64,000 bases of DNA. It comes from UMGS1370 sp963557065. Its GTDB lineage: Bacteria; Bacillota; Clostridia; Lachnospirales; Lachnospiraceae. Shown here piece after piece: positions 7,738-15,998 of this stretch (the stretch's first letter is position 1; every line of letters starts with the position of its first letter). The stretch lies in the NCBI GenBank assembly GCA_963557065.1, contig CAUWCT010000004.1, positions 18,443 to 82,442 of the forward strand, given 5' to 3'. The position numbers and the translations under genes are program-made. The notes below the pieces were generated by a model that saw only the letters and a program-made list of their open reading frames with translations, did not search any database and was not told the origin of the DNA.

Positions 7738-9600
7738 TTAGTCCGCCCTGATTTCCATCAGTACCGCCAGACGGTCCGTTCCCCGCTGCTCTTGGGCGTC
7801 CTGCATATAGAAATTATGGCGAAATTCCAGCTCGATAATCTGATACGGCTCTGCCTTGATGTCCTGGTAATACTCGCTTTTGGTTACCGGAATCTGCGCC
7901 GCCAGATTTCCGTCTATATAAATTTCCGTAGTCTCTCCTCCGGTTAAAATCCCCGGGAACATAAATTTTAGATGAATGACGCCTTCTTTTCCAGTCATAA
8001 TACGGATTCTGGCCGTTTCATCCATCCAGCCGTCGCTGTAATATCCTTCTATCCGCTGGCATTTTAAGTTGCGGACGGTCTCTGTAATATCCTGGAATCC
8101 ATTGTGGGACGGATCTTCTGCCAGAACCAGCATCTGATCCGTTACCTGGCCGATTTCCAATATACTGTCCACAAACTGGACCGTTGTGCCCTCTGCCTTT
8201 CTCTCCTTGTCAAATACCTTAAAAAAGGTTCTGGCAGTAAAGTCGCTCATCTCATAGGAATTTCCCACGATATAAATGGTCTTTCCGAAAATCTCATCGC
8301 CATATTTTTCATAGGTTTCCTCTGCCAGGGAATTGTAGCGGAGCTGGTTGGGCCAGAAATACAGATTCGGGTACTGCTGCCGGTAAAAACACTCCACCGG
8401 AAACATCAGTGCCAGATACAAAAGGACCCCTCCTGCATAAATACCTCTCCCAAAAAGTCTCTGATTGCTGCTTTCTCTCTTTTCCCACTTGCCGGCCGGC
8501 TGACGCAGAACTCCTGATATGTAGCAGAGAAACAGCAGCGCGGCTGTATAGGAGACGTAAATCCACCGCATCTCCACCCGTACGGTTACGCTGGAAGCGC
8601 CGATGCACAAAGCGATAAAGGTCAGAAACAACGCTGTATTCTTCAAATATCCGGCCGCTTGTCTCCGGTTCCGGAGCATCTGCACCACAAATGCCAGCAC
8701 AAACAACAGCAGCACCGCATCTGCCAGTATTACCAGCATCTTGACCCATCGGGGGGAATCTGCCCAGGACATCCCATTTAAATGTTCTGGCCCTGCGTTG
8801 CAGCCAAACATATAGGCCACCTGGCTGAGGGCATAGCCAATGGCTTCTGACAGGGAAAAGGTATCTGTTACCTGGGTTCCTCCGGTTCCGGCCGGAACCA
8901 CCGTTCCAATGGTCAGACGCCGGATTGCCATAACCGCTCCAAAGGAAATCATTGGAGACAGCCACTTTTTCCAGTCCGGTTTTCCCCCTCTTTTTCCAGT
9001 CAGAAGCAGGGCCAGATAAATCAGGGGAAGCAGGGCCAGATACCGTTCATGGACAAAGCAGACCGCAAAATACAGGACGCAGGCTGCGTAAAACGGTTTA
9101 TCCCTGCCTTCTTCATTGAGATACAGATACAGGCAGATTAAGATTCCCAGAGCCATAATCGTGGCCGCCGTCTCCATAAGACCGTATACCTGGCTGATCT
9201 GATAATAAGACATACGGGACAGCAGATACAAAATGCCTGCCAGAAATCCGGTAAACCGGCACTTTGCCAGTCTGGTTCCAAACCAGTAGACGAAGCCTGC
9301 CGCCAGGGTATTAAGCACAAGATTGATTGGCACAAACCAGGTTACATGATTTCCTACAAAGGCCAGTTCCAGCCAGGCCATCAGGTAATACAGAAAGCGG
9401 AATCTGGTGCTTCCGATGGGAAAATTGAATTCCGTAAAAGACTGCTCTCCATAACAGGACCACAAATAGAGATCATCCATATAAAGGCCTTTGATTTCAA
9501 TTCCGCGGTTGATAAAAAAAGCGAATATCCCTAACAGAAGAACGGCAATCACATCATTTTTCCATTTGTTTGTTTGTTCCAGAGATAATTTTGAATCCAT
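7738..9600 (-). CDS. GT-C-like polytopic membrane protein with C-terminal extracytoplasmic domain
   Basis: A 620-residue protein. The first helix is followed by KGLYMDDLYLWSCYGE, an acidic first-loop motif of the kind that carries the catalytic aspartate in GT-C enzymes. About ten further hydrophobic segments run to residue 410. The last 190 residues are soluble and rich in beta-like segments (GVIHLKFMFPGI, TEIYIDGNLAAQIPV), reminiscent of a carbohydrate-binding module. ATG 9600 is preferred over the upstream ATG because a GGAAGG-type site precedes it. I cannot assign a specific donor or acceptor. It lies between two other large membrane proteins of the operon. Confidence 0.7.
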   Translation of the reverse strand: MDSKLSLEQTNKWKNDVIAVLLLGIFAFFINRGIEIKGLYMDDLYLWSCYGEQSFTEFNFPIGSTRFRFLYYLMAWLELAFVGNHVTWFVPINLVLNTLAAGFVYWFGTRLAKCRFTGFLAGILYLLSRMSYYQISQVYGLMETAATIMALGILICLYLYLNEEGRDKPFYAACVLYFAVCFVHERYLALLPLIYLALLLTGKRGGKPDWKKWLSPMISFGAVMAIRRLTIGTVVPAGTGGTQVTDTFSLSEAIGYALSQVAYMFGCNAGPEHLNGMSWADSPRWVKMLVILADAVLLLFVLAFVVQMLRNRRQAAGYLKNTALFLTFIALCIGASSVTVRVEMRWIYVSYTAALLFLCYISGVLRQPAGKWEKRESSNQRLFGRGIYAGGVLLYLALMFPVECFYRQQYPNLYFWPNQLRYNSLAEETYEKYGDEIFGKTIYIVGNSYEMSDFTARTFFKVFDKERKAEGTTVQFVDSILEIGQVTDQMLVLAEDPSHNGFQDITETVRNLKCQRIEGYYSDGWMDETARIRIMTGKEGVIHLKFMFPGILTGGETTEIYIDGNLAAQIPVTKSEYYQDIKAEPYQIIELEFRHNFYMQDAQEQRGTDRLAVLMEIRAD

Positions 9601-9639
9601 TGTGTATTTCCTTCCTGACTTTCCCACCATCTGAAACGG

Positions 9640-11910
9640 TTATCTGGGAATTACCATTTTGTAAAACTCGTCTGCTGATGCAGCCGCTTCCTCCGGTCCG
9701 TATCCGGTTCCGTCCAGACTGACTTTTCCCACCATGTTTCCATTTTCATAGCGGATTCCGGTCAGACTTCCTTCCTCTACCAGATAGCGGAGCACGTCCC
9801 ACTCCCTGCTTCCTTCTTCTAAATGTCCGGCTTCTGCATAAATATAGTCTGTCTTTGCATAGCGAAGATAATCCTTAAAATTTTCCAGGGTTTTTACCAG
9901 AACTACATTGCCTCCGCTTCCGGTCGTATCATAGTAGGACTGGACGCTGCAGGCAAAATCCAGGCACTGGGGATGTTCTCCAAATGCAATGACCCGATTT
10001 CTGGGATTGGAAGATAAAAATTTCCAGATTTCCCCTCTTCCGGCTGCTTCTGCCTTTTGGTAACTTTCTGCCCGATGGTCATAATACCCCTTATGCTTAA
10101 AGGAAACAGGAGTAAATCCCACGCCTCCTGCCCAGCTTGTAAGGGACATGACCGTAATCTGGAATGCCGCCGTAAGCACAGCCAGTCCCTTTATCCACTT
10201 CGGCCAGACAGATTGCTTTCTGCCTTTTGCACTGCCCTTCCCAGGAAGAATCACAGCCGCGCAGACCGCAGCCAGGGAATACCACAGCATAAAATAGTTG
10301 CCGTCTACCTGCCACAAAAGATAAATGCTGACAATGCTGATTATGCTGACAACAAAAAGAATGGTCCAGAGGAGTCTGGTTTCCTTTTTCTTTGCCGCCT
10401 GTTTTCCCCAGCAGATGGCCGCTGTCAGGCAAAGCAGGAACAGTCCGGTTCCCCAGGCGATTATCACATGGTCCATGTCGTCCCCCAGAGGGGCAAAACA
10501 CATTTTTATCAGTCTCTCCCCCAGATGAAGCAGTCCGCCTAAAAAGCCCATGGAAAGCCCTTCATTGGGAATGGAACTAAAGGCAAATGGCCAGCGCACC
10601 TGAAAGCCCAGAAGTTCCCAGATACTGGTAAATACCGAGGTAGACGGCATTCCCGTAAGGAGGTAGGTTCTGCCCCACAGGCCAATAAGCGCCGCTCCTG
10701 GAACAAAGAGAAACCGGAAAAATCCTGCTCCTTTTGTCAGAAGCCTGAACACCGGCGTTTTTATCGCCATCAGGCATAAAAGTCCTGAGCCCACTGCTGC
10801 TGTTGAAAACACCAGGGAGGTAGGCTTTAATGTAAAACTGATCAGGCAGGCGCCGGCTGCCATGAACAGATGCCGTGCCTGCTCCTTTCTGTCTTTTGAC
10901 CGGACCATAAAAAGGAGTCCTTCTATGGCTGCAAGCTGAAACAAAAGCGTCAGAATATCGCTTTTTGCTGTCACAGACATATTTAAAATTCCAGGGGTCA
11001 GAGCCATGACGCAGGCTGCAAACAGTCCTCTTTTCCTGCCGCCTATGGCTGCCGCCAGCCGGTATCCCATAATTAGTACCCCGACCGTCTGCCAGATGGT
11101 AAACGCCAGGACGAACCCGTAGCTTGGAAGGCTGGAAAGCGGCAGCGCCAGCACTTCCAGTCCTTTGGAATAGGTATAAACCACATTGACGCTTCCCAGA
11201 TTTTCATAGATTCCCCTGCCATTGTCCAGGATATAAGGCGAACGCAGGCCATAATGAAGGGAATCATAGTCCAGAGCCACATTCATCCGTCCCGCCTGAA
11301 TCAGAATGCAGGTCAGAATGATGGCAAGCATCAGCCCTTCTGTTTTGTCCCATTGTCCCTTTTCTTCTAAAACCGGAACGTGAATGACGTTCTTTCCCTT
11401 CTTTTTCTGGACATAAATCCATAAAGCTTCTCCAAGAGCCAGGACAACTGCCAGGCCTCTCCACAGATCCATGCCTCCGGTTCCAGATGCAGAAATCACA
11501 CAGACCAGGATCATCCACAGACCAGATCCCATAATAAGGGACGAGGGATGAAACAACGGTCCCTCCTTGAATCCGCCTAAGAAGCTGGTTCCCATTTTTC
11601 CCAGAATTAACAGGAACAGACTGTACGCTCCGGAAACCAGAAGCGGCAAAAATGCCTGATGGCACCAGGAGAATATGAAAATCCCCGTCAGTGCCATCCA
11701 AATCCCTGATCGTTTTGTTTTTAGTACGCAGAAAGAGACGGACATCCATACAAATACTGCCCCAACCTCGGCAAGCATCTGTATGTTGTTATTCCAGCGT
11801 AAGACTTCTCCTAACGGGCCGTTTATAAACAGGCTCCAGACTCCCGCCGCCAGAATCAGGGCTGCCAGAACCCCCAGAAATATGCTCTTTCTTTTTTCCT
11901 GATTACTCAT
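9640..11910 (-). CDS. large polytopic membrane protein, GT-C-like, unassigned family
   Basis: A 756-residue protein with about a dozen hydrophobic helices and a roughly 140-residue hydrophilic C-terminus. After several N-terminal helices it carries NVALDYDSLHYGLRSPYI, similar in type to the DxD and DxLxYH loops of ArnT-like and other GT-C transferases, followed by NVVYTYSKGLEVLALPLSSL. The pattern suggests an outer-face glycosyltransferase using polyprenyl-linked sugar (inference). The start overlaps the end of the upstream GT2 gene by 8 bases, so the two are translationally coupled. No close family is recognised. Confidence 0.7.
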   Translation of the reverse strand: MSNQEKRKSIFLGVLAALILAAGVWSLFINGPLGEVLRWNNNIQMLAEVGAVFVWMSVSFCVLKTKRSGIWMALTGIFIFSWCHQAFLPLLVSGAYSLFLLILGKMGTSFLGGFKEGPLFHPSSLIMGSGLWMILVCVISASGTGGMDLWRGLAVVLALGEALWIYVQKKKGKNVIHVPVLEEKGQWDKTEGLMLAIILTCILIQAGRMNVALDYDSLHYGLRSPYILDNGRGIYENLGSVNVVYTYSKGLEVLALPLSSLPSYGFVLAFTIWQTVGVLIMGYRLAAAIGGRKRGLFAACVMALTPGILNMSVTAKSDILTLLFQLAAIEGLLFMVRSKDRKEQARHLFMAAGACLISFTLKPTSLVFSTAAVGSGLLCLMAIKTPVFRLLTKGAGFFRFLFVPGAALIGLWGRTYLLTGMPSTSVFTSIWELLGFQVRWPFAFSSIPNEGLSMGFLGGLLHLGERLIKMCFAPLGDDMDHVIIAWGTGLFLLCLTAAICWGKQAAKKKETRLLWTILFVVSIISIVSIYLLWQVDGNYFMLWYSLAAVCAAVILPGKGSAKGRKQSVWPKWIKGLAVLTAAFQITVMSLTSWAGGVGFTPVSFKHKGYYDHRAESYQKAEAAGRGEIWKFLSSNPRNRVIAFGEHPQCLDFACSVQSYYDTTGSGGNVVLVKTLENFKDYLRYAKTDYIYAEAGHLEEGSREWDVLRYLVEEGSLTGIRYENGNMVGKVSLDGTGYGPEEAAASADEFYKMVIPR

Positions 11911-12685
11911 ATTCCTTGTACGCCCTTTTATAAAAATACATGATTCCTTTTACAATCTGCTCCGGCCAGAAACGGGAAAACATCTCCATTTCTTCCCTGC
12001 TTCTCCGATCCCCCTTCATACAGGCCTTGGTTGCGTTGGCCTCATGGATCCGGTAATACAGAAGGGGACGTTCTGCGCAGATAAACCGGCCCTCCCACTT
12101 TGCCAGGCGGTCAAAAGTATCCCAGTCTAAGGCGTATTGAAATCCGGAATCAAACACAGGACTTCCGATTAACTCTTTGTTGTACGTACAGGACGGACAG
12201 CAGATGGGGTTTCCAAACACAAGAGCTGCCCGTTTCACTGCAGTGATATGGTTCAGAGCCGGAATCCGCAGGGGAAGGCGCAGAATCTTTTTTACCAGCC
12301 TTACCTTATCCCTGACTGCCAGATCATTTTCCTTTACCAGCACGTAATCGGTCGTAAACATAGTCATATCCGGATACTTCCTTGCGTAAGAAAGCAGGGT
12401 TTCTTTATATGTTTTATGGTACATATCGTCCTGGTGGGCAATGGTAACCAATCGGGCGTCTGCCATCTGACAGGCAAACTCCCAGTCGTCCCTGATATTG
12501 CTCTGTCCCTTCCGGACAAATACGGGAATCTCATAGCTTTCTGCCAGTCCCTCTATATAACTGCTGGGTGTGGAGGTACACAGGATAATATCCGCAGGAA
12601 CGGTCTGCATCTTTAAGGAACGGATGCAGGCTTCCAGATACGGCGAATCCTGATAGGCGCAGATTGCAAATACGTGTTCTTTCAT
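11903..12685 (-). CDS. family 2 glycosyltransferase
   Basis: A 260-residue GT-A fold enzyme, slightly short for the family. It opens with FAICAYQDSPYLEACIRSLKMQ, a GT2 nucleotide-binding start in degenerate form, and has the acidic motif TIAHQDDMY at about residue 105 in place of the usual DxD. Later come YALDWDTFDRLAKWEGR and a LLYYRIHEANAT segment typical of GT2 enzymes that act on surface polysaccharide. No membrane segment is seen, so it should be cytoplasmic or peripheral. AAGGGG precedes ATG 12685. It is the first gene after the palindromic intergenic element, and its end overlaps the next gene. Confidence 0.8.
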   Translation of the reverse strand: MKEHVFAICAYQDSPYLEACIRSLKMQTVPADIILCTSTPSSYIEGLAESYEIPVFVRKGQSNIRDDWEFACQMADARLVTIAHQDDMYHKTYKETLLSYARKYPDMTMFTTDYVLVKENDLAVRDKVRLVKKILRLPLRIPALNHITAVKRAALVFGNPICCPSCTYNKELIGSPVFDSGFQYALDWDTFDRLAKWEGRFICAERPLLYYRIHEANATKACMKGDRRSREEMEMFSRFWPEQIVKGIMYFYKRAYKEYE

Positions 12686-12718
12686 AATAACCCCTTTTTC
12701 CTATGATGATTAAGATGT

Positions 12719-12933
12719 CAAAAGCCCTGGTAAAAGGCTGCCGGCAAAATGCACAAAAAATTGAACCCGTTCCTGTGCACCAGGCATTTCAATGAGCCTT
12801 TTAAAGCAAAAATCGTGTTCAGAAAAATCTTCCACGATTTTTAAGTCTCATTTCCATGGTGCAAAAGGTCACGTATATCAATTTTTTGCGCTCTTTGCCA
12901 AATAGCATCCATTAAAAGGGCTTTTGCCCCCTA
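12719..12933 (-). repeat. long imperfect palindrome inside the glycan operon
   Basis: The 251-base gap between gmhA and the GT2 gene is almost wholly one imperfect inverted repeat. The outer arms carry CAAAAGCCCT. An intermediate pair shares CAAAAAATTGA followed by GCACC, and the centre is a perfect 10-bp pair (12808-12817 with 12833-12842, AAAAATCGTG). It is transcribed as part of the operon and would fold into a long hairpin RNA. A decayed MITE or a processing/attenuation element are both possible. Confidence 0.75.
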
Positions 12934-12936
12934 ATC

Positions 12937-13608
12937 TTATAACTCAAAAAAATGGTCTTCTAACATCAGGCATAAGGCATGGTAGATGGGAAGGTGCAGT
13001 TCCTGGATTTTATAGGTTTCCTGCTCCGGCACAATGATAGCTGCATCCGCTGATTTTGCCAGCTTTCCGCCGTCTCTTCCGGTTAATACCACTGTTTTTA
13101 GTCCTTTTGCCCTGGCTGCAGCCAGCGCATATAAAATATTTTTGGAATTTCCCGATGTAGATATCCCCAAAAATACGTCTTCTGGTCGGGCATATCCCCA
13201 AAGCTGCTGGGCATATATCATTTCCCCGTTTACATCATTTAAAAACGCTGTAGAAAGACCGGTGTGTCCGGTCAACGCAATGGCTGGAAGCCCTCCCTGA
13301 AGGCATTCTGCCAGTTCTGTTCCCAGGTTTTCTTCCAGCTGGCTGTCCTGGCTGATTTCTTTCCCAGCCTGTTCCAGCAAAGCCTGTTCCTCTTTGCTGA
13401 CCCTGCGCCGTTTCACAAAGCCCTTCATCAGTTCCCCTACGATATGCTCTGCATCGGCGCAGCTTCCTCCGTTTCCGGCAATCAGAAGTTTTCCGCCCTG
13501 TTCATAACAGGTTTCCAGTATCTTGTAAGCTGCCTCTATCTGATCCCCGATTGGCTGTAACTGGGGATACCGTTCTGTCAATAAGGTTACATATTCTCTG
13601 GATGCCAT
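12937..13608 (-). CDS. gmhA: sedoheptulose-7-phosphate isomerase
   Basis: A 223-residue SIS-domain protein. GmhA converts sedoheptulose 7-phosphate to D-glycero-D-manno-heptose 7-phosphate, the entry step of nucleotide-heptose synthesis. The phosphosugar-binding SIS signature is LIAGNGGSCADAEHIVGELM near residue 45, followed by a second SIS motif FLGISTSGNSKNILYAL and a C-terminal histidine-containing helix (QELHLPIYHALCLML). AAGGAGG stands before ATG 13608, and the start overlaps the end of gmhB by 22 bases. It sits with gmhB, hddA and hddC, giving the complete pathway. The end is followed by the palindromic element. Confidence 0.93.
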   Translation of the reverse strand: MASREYVTLLTERYPQLQPIGDQIEAAYKILETCYEQGGKLLIAGNGGSCADAEHIVGELMKGFVKRRRVSKEEQALLEQAGKEISQDSQLEENLGTELAECLQGGLPAIALTGHTGLSTAFLNDVNGEMIYAQQLWGYARPEDVFLGISTSGNSKNILYALAAARAKGLKTVVLTGRDGGKLAKSADAAIIVPEQETYKIQELHLPIYHALCLMLEDHFFEL

Positions 13609-14210
13609 TGGCCTTCCTCCTTAAAAATCCAGTCTGCCGCTTCCATCAGATTTTCTGCGTAATACTCATAGTCTTTTGCAGTCCGTCTGCCCTGGCGCTG
13701 GTTTTCAAAAATCTCTTTTCCATAGCCAGTGCCCACCAGAATCGAGGAAACGCCGAAATTATGGCCTGCCTGGGTGTCAATCAGCTTGTCTCCAATCATA
13801 TAAGAATGGGATTTTTCCATTGCAAAATCCCGTTCTGCCTGAAGGAACATTCCAATTCCAGGTTTCCGGCAGTCACAGGTTTTCTTATATTCTCCGATTC
13901 CATGCTCCGGATGGTGGGGACAGAAGTAAAAACCGTCAATATGAGCGTTTTTTTCTGCCAGGACCTGATTTAAATACTGATTTAGAATCTCCAGATCCTT
14001 CTCTGTATAATATCCCCGTCCAATACCTGCCTGATTGGTAATCACAATGACCCAGAAACCGGCCTGGTTAAACCGGCTGATGGCTTCTGCCGCGCCAGGA
14101 AGAAGCTTTAAATCCTCTGGCCGGTGCAGATAGTTGACCTCTTCATTGATCGTGCCGTCCCGATCCAGAAAAATTACCGGCCGTTTCTCATTTTTATAAT
14201 TGAAACTCAT
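13587..14210 (-). CDS. gmhB: D-glycero-D-manno-heptose 1,7-bisphosphate 7-phosphatase
   Basis: A HAD-superfamily phosphatase of about 207 residues that removes the C7 phosphate. HAD motif I is FLDRDGTINEEVNYL (nucleophile and acid/base aspartates), motif II is VITNQAGIGRG, and the GmhB zinc-binding loop is FCPHHPEHGIGEYKKTCDCRKP with its Cys/His ligands (shown for residues CPHH and CDC). Motif III/IV are KSHSYMIGDKLIDTQAG. The reading frame is open further upstream. I chose ATG 14210, which has GGAAATT in front and overlaps hddA by 17 bases; ATG 14219 is the alternative. The GDP-heptose pathway uses this step on the alpha anomer. Confidence 0.9.
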   Translation of the reverse strand: MSFNYKNEKRPVIFLDRDGTINEEVNYLHRPEDLKLLPGAAEAISRFNQAGFWVIVITNQAGIGRGYYTEKDLEILNQYLNQVLAEKNAHIDGFYFCPHHPEHGIGEYKKTCDCRKPGIGMFLQAERDFAMEKSHSYMIGDKLIDTQAGHNFGVSSILVGTGYGKEIFENQRQGRRTAKDYEYYAENLMEAADWIFKEEGQWHPENM

Positions 14211-15264
14211 AATTTCCATTTGGCATATGGACTTTGACCGCATCATACTGCCATCTGTCCTCGTTGGTAATCCAACTCTGCGCTCCCCTCAGTTCAAAAT
14301 TCCAGTCTGTTACCTGTCCGCCTGCCGCTTCCATGCGGGCAGCTACTACATGGCGGATGTTATATGGACAGAACATTAACAAAAATCCGCCGCCGCCTGC
14401 TCCAAGAAGTTTGCCGCCTAATGCTCCTGCTTTTTTTGCTTCGTTGTACAGTTCGTCAATCTGGGGATTGGTAATCTTGCTGCTCATCCGCTTTTTGCTT
14501 TCCCATCCATAATCCAGGAGTTTTCCAAAGCTGTACAGATTTCCCTTTAGCAGCTCGTCCTTCATGGCATAAGCCAGGGCCTTTACCTCGCACATAGCGT
14601 CAAACGCGTCTTTTTTCTCGTAATTTTTTACCTGATCCTTAATAATATTGGCAGAAACGTGAATGTTTCCGGTATAGCACAAAAGCAGATTGTACTGGAG
14701 TTCATGGATAATGTCCTTTTTAATCCGCAGGGGATTGACTACCACGTTGTTGCGGCCATGAAACTCGATAAAGTTAAACCCGCCAAAAGCCGCTGCATAC
14801 TGATCCTGATAACCGCCGTCAATTTTTAAATCCAGACGTTCTACCTGATAAGCCAGATCTGCCAGGGCATAGCTGTCTAACTCCACCCCTTTCCATCGGG
14901 CCATAGCGGTTAAAAGAGCCACCATAACCGTAGACGACGTTCCCAGACCCGAGCCTGGAGGCGCGTCGCACTGAAGGTATACTTCGCAGCCCTGCCGGAT
15001 ATCCATAGCCTTTAGCGCTGCGGTTACCAGATCCAGCTTACCGTCATAAACATAGTTTTCTTTTGTGTTGTATTTTACTGTTGTATCAAAATCCAGGGAA
15101 TGGGCAATAATCTGGTCGTCTTCTCTGGGTACAATGGAACAATACGCATATTTGTTGATGGTGCTTCCAATAATGGCGCCGCCCTGCTCCTCGCAAAATG
15201 GAGCCACGTCCGTACCGCCGCCTCCAAAGCTGACTCTTAAAGGCGCTCTTCCTCGAATTACCAT
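14194..15264 (-). CDS. hddA: D-glycero-alpha-D-manno-heptose-7-phosphate 1-kinase
   Basis: A 356-residue GHMP-superfamily kinase that phosphorylates C1 of heptose 7-phosphate to give the alpha-1,7-bisphosphate of the GDP-heptose route. GHMP motifs in order: RAPLRVSFGGGGTD at the N-terminus, the ATP loop PPGSGLGTSSTVMVALL at about 104, and GGKLLGAGGGGFLLMF near 285. Length and the FGGGGTD variant match HddA rather than galactokinase. ATG 15264 has AAGGAG at good spacing and overlaps hddC by 7 bases. Confidence 0.92.
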   Translation of the reverse strand: MVIRGRAPLRVSFGGGGTDVAPFCEEQGGAIIGSTINKYAYCSIVPREDDQIIAHSLDFDTTVKYNTKENYVYDGKLDLVTAALKAMDIRQGCEVYLQCDAPPGSGLGTSSTVMVALLTAMARWKGVELDSYALADLAYQVERLDLKIDGGYQDQYAAAFGGFNFIEFHGRNNVVVNPLRIKKDIIHELQYNLLLCYTGNIHVSANIIKDQVKNYEKKDAFDAMCEVKALAYAMKDELLKGNLYSFGKLLDYGWESKKRMSSKITNPQIDELYNEAKKAGALGGKLLGAGGGGFLLMFCPYNIRHVVAARMEAAGGQVTDWNFELRGAQSWITNEDRWQYDAVKVHMPNGNYEFQL

Positions 15265-15965
15265 ACGACCACTCCTTTTCTCACATCTTCCTGGAACTGG
15301 AAATAGGCTTCCGGAATCCCGATGTCAATAAAATATCCGTCGTTGACAAATCCCCCCAGACGTTTTCCTTCCTTCATCCACCTGGGTATCATCTCATTTT
15401 CCAGGGAGACCTTTCCGTCTGGTATCTCATCTAGCAGGGACTTTCTGAGCAGGTAGACTCCGCCATTGATGGTTCCAGGGCAGCTTTCCTGGTTTTTTTC
15501 ATTAAATCCGGTAAGCATCCCATCCAAAAGCACCGCTTCCCCATAGCGGGATACGTCGGGAACTTTCCGGAGCACAAGGCCCATATCCAGATTTTTTTCC
15601 TGTCCCAGGGTCATAAGACGGCTGTAATCAATCTGGTAAAAGGTGTCTGCATTCAGCACATAAAACGTATCTTCCGTTATAAATTTTCCTGCGTTTTTGA
15701 TTGCGCCTGCAGTTCCCAGCAGCGTTTCCTCATATGCATAGGAAACGGTTACGCCAAACGCGCTTCCGTCTCCAAAATATTCCTCCACCATGGACCCTTT
15801 ATAGCCCACTGCAAAAATAATATGGGTAATTCCATGGCGGGACAGTTCGTGAACCACATATTCCATAAAGGGGCGGCCTTCAATCAGGGCCATAGGCTTA
15901 GGCCGGTCGCTTACTACGCTGCGCAGTCTGGTTCCCAGGCCTCCTGCCAGTAATATTGCCTGCAT
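15258..15965 (-). CDS. hddC: D-glycero-alpha-D-manno-heptose 1-phosphate guanylyltransferase
   Basis: A 235-residue sugar-1-phosphate nucleotidyltransferase with the signature LAGGLGTRLRSVVSDRPKPM at the N-terminus and LNADTFYQID as the metal-binding segment. Its place directly ahead of hddA, gmhB and gmhA identifies it as the GTP-dependent last step giving GDP-heptose rather than a mannose-1-phosphate enzyme. AGGAGG precedes ATG 15965. GDP-heptose would be the donor for one of the glycosyltransferases of this operon (inference). Confidence 0.9.
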   Translation of the reverse strand: MQAILLAGGLGTRLRSVVSDRPKPMALIEGRPFMEYVVHELSRHGITHIIFAVGYKGSMVEEYFGDGSAFGVTVSYAYEETLLGTAGAIKNAGKFITEDTFYVLNADTFYQIDYSRLMTLGQEKNLDMGLVLRKVPDVSRYGEAVLLDGMLTGFNEKNQESCPGTINGGVYLLRKSLLDEIPDGKVSLENEMIPRWMKEGKRLGGFVNDGYFIDIGIPEAYFQFQEDVRKGVVVW

Positions 15966-15998
15966 TTTGTTGTCCTCCTGTATCTGCCGTAAAGGATG

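Noticed and set aside
8309..8965. 218-codon minus-strand ORF within the 620-residue membrane protein
   Set aside because: It is an out-of-frame shadow of the clearly coding frame with helix periodicity.
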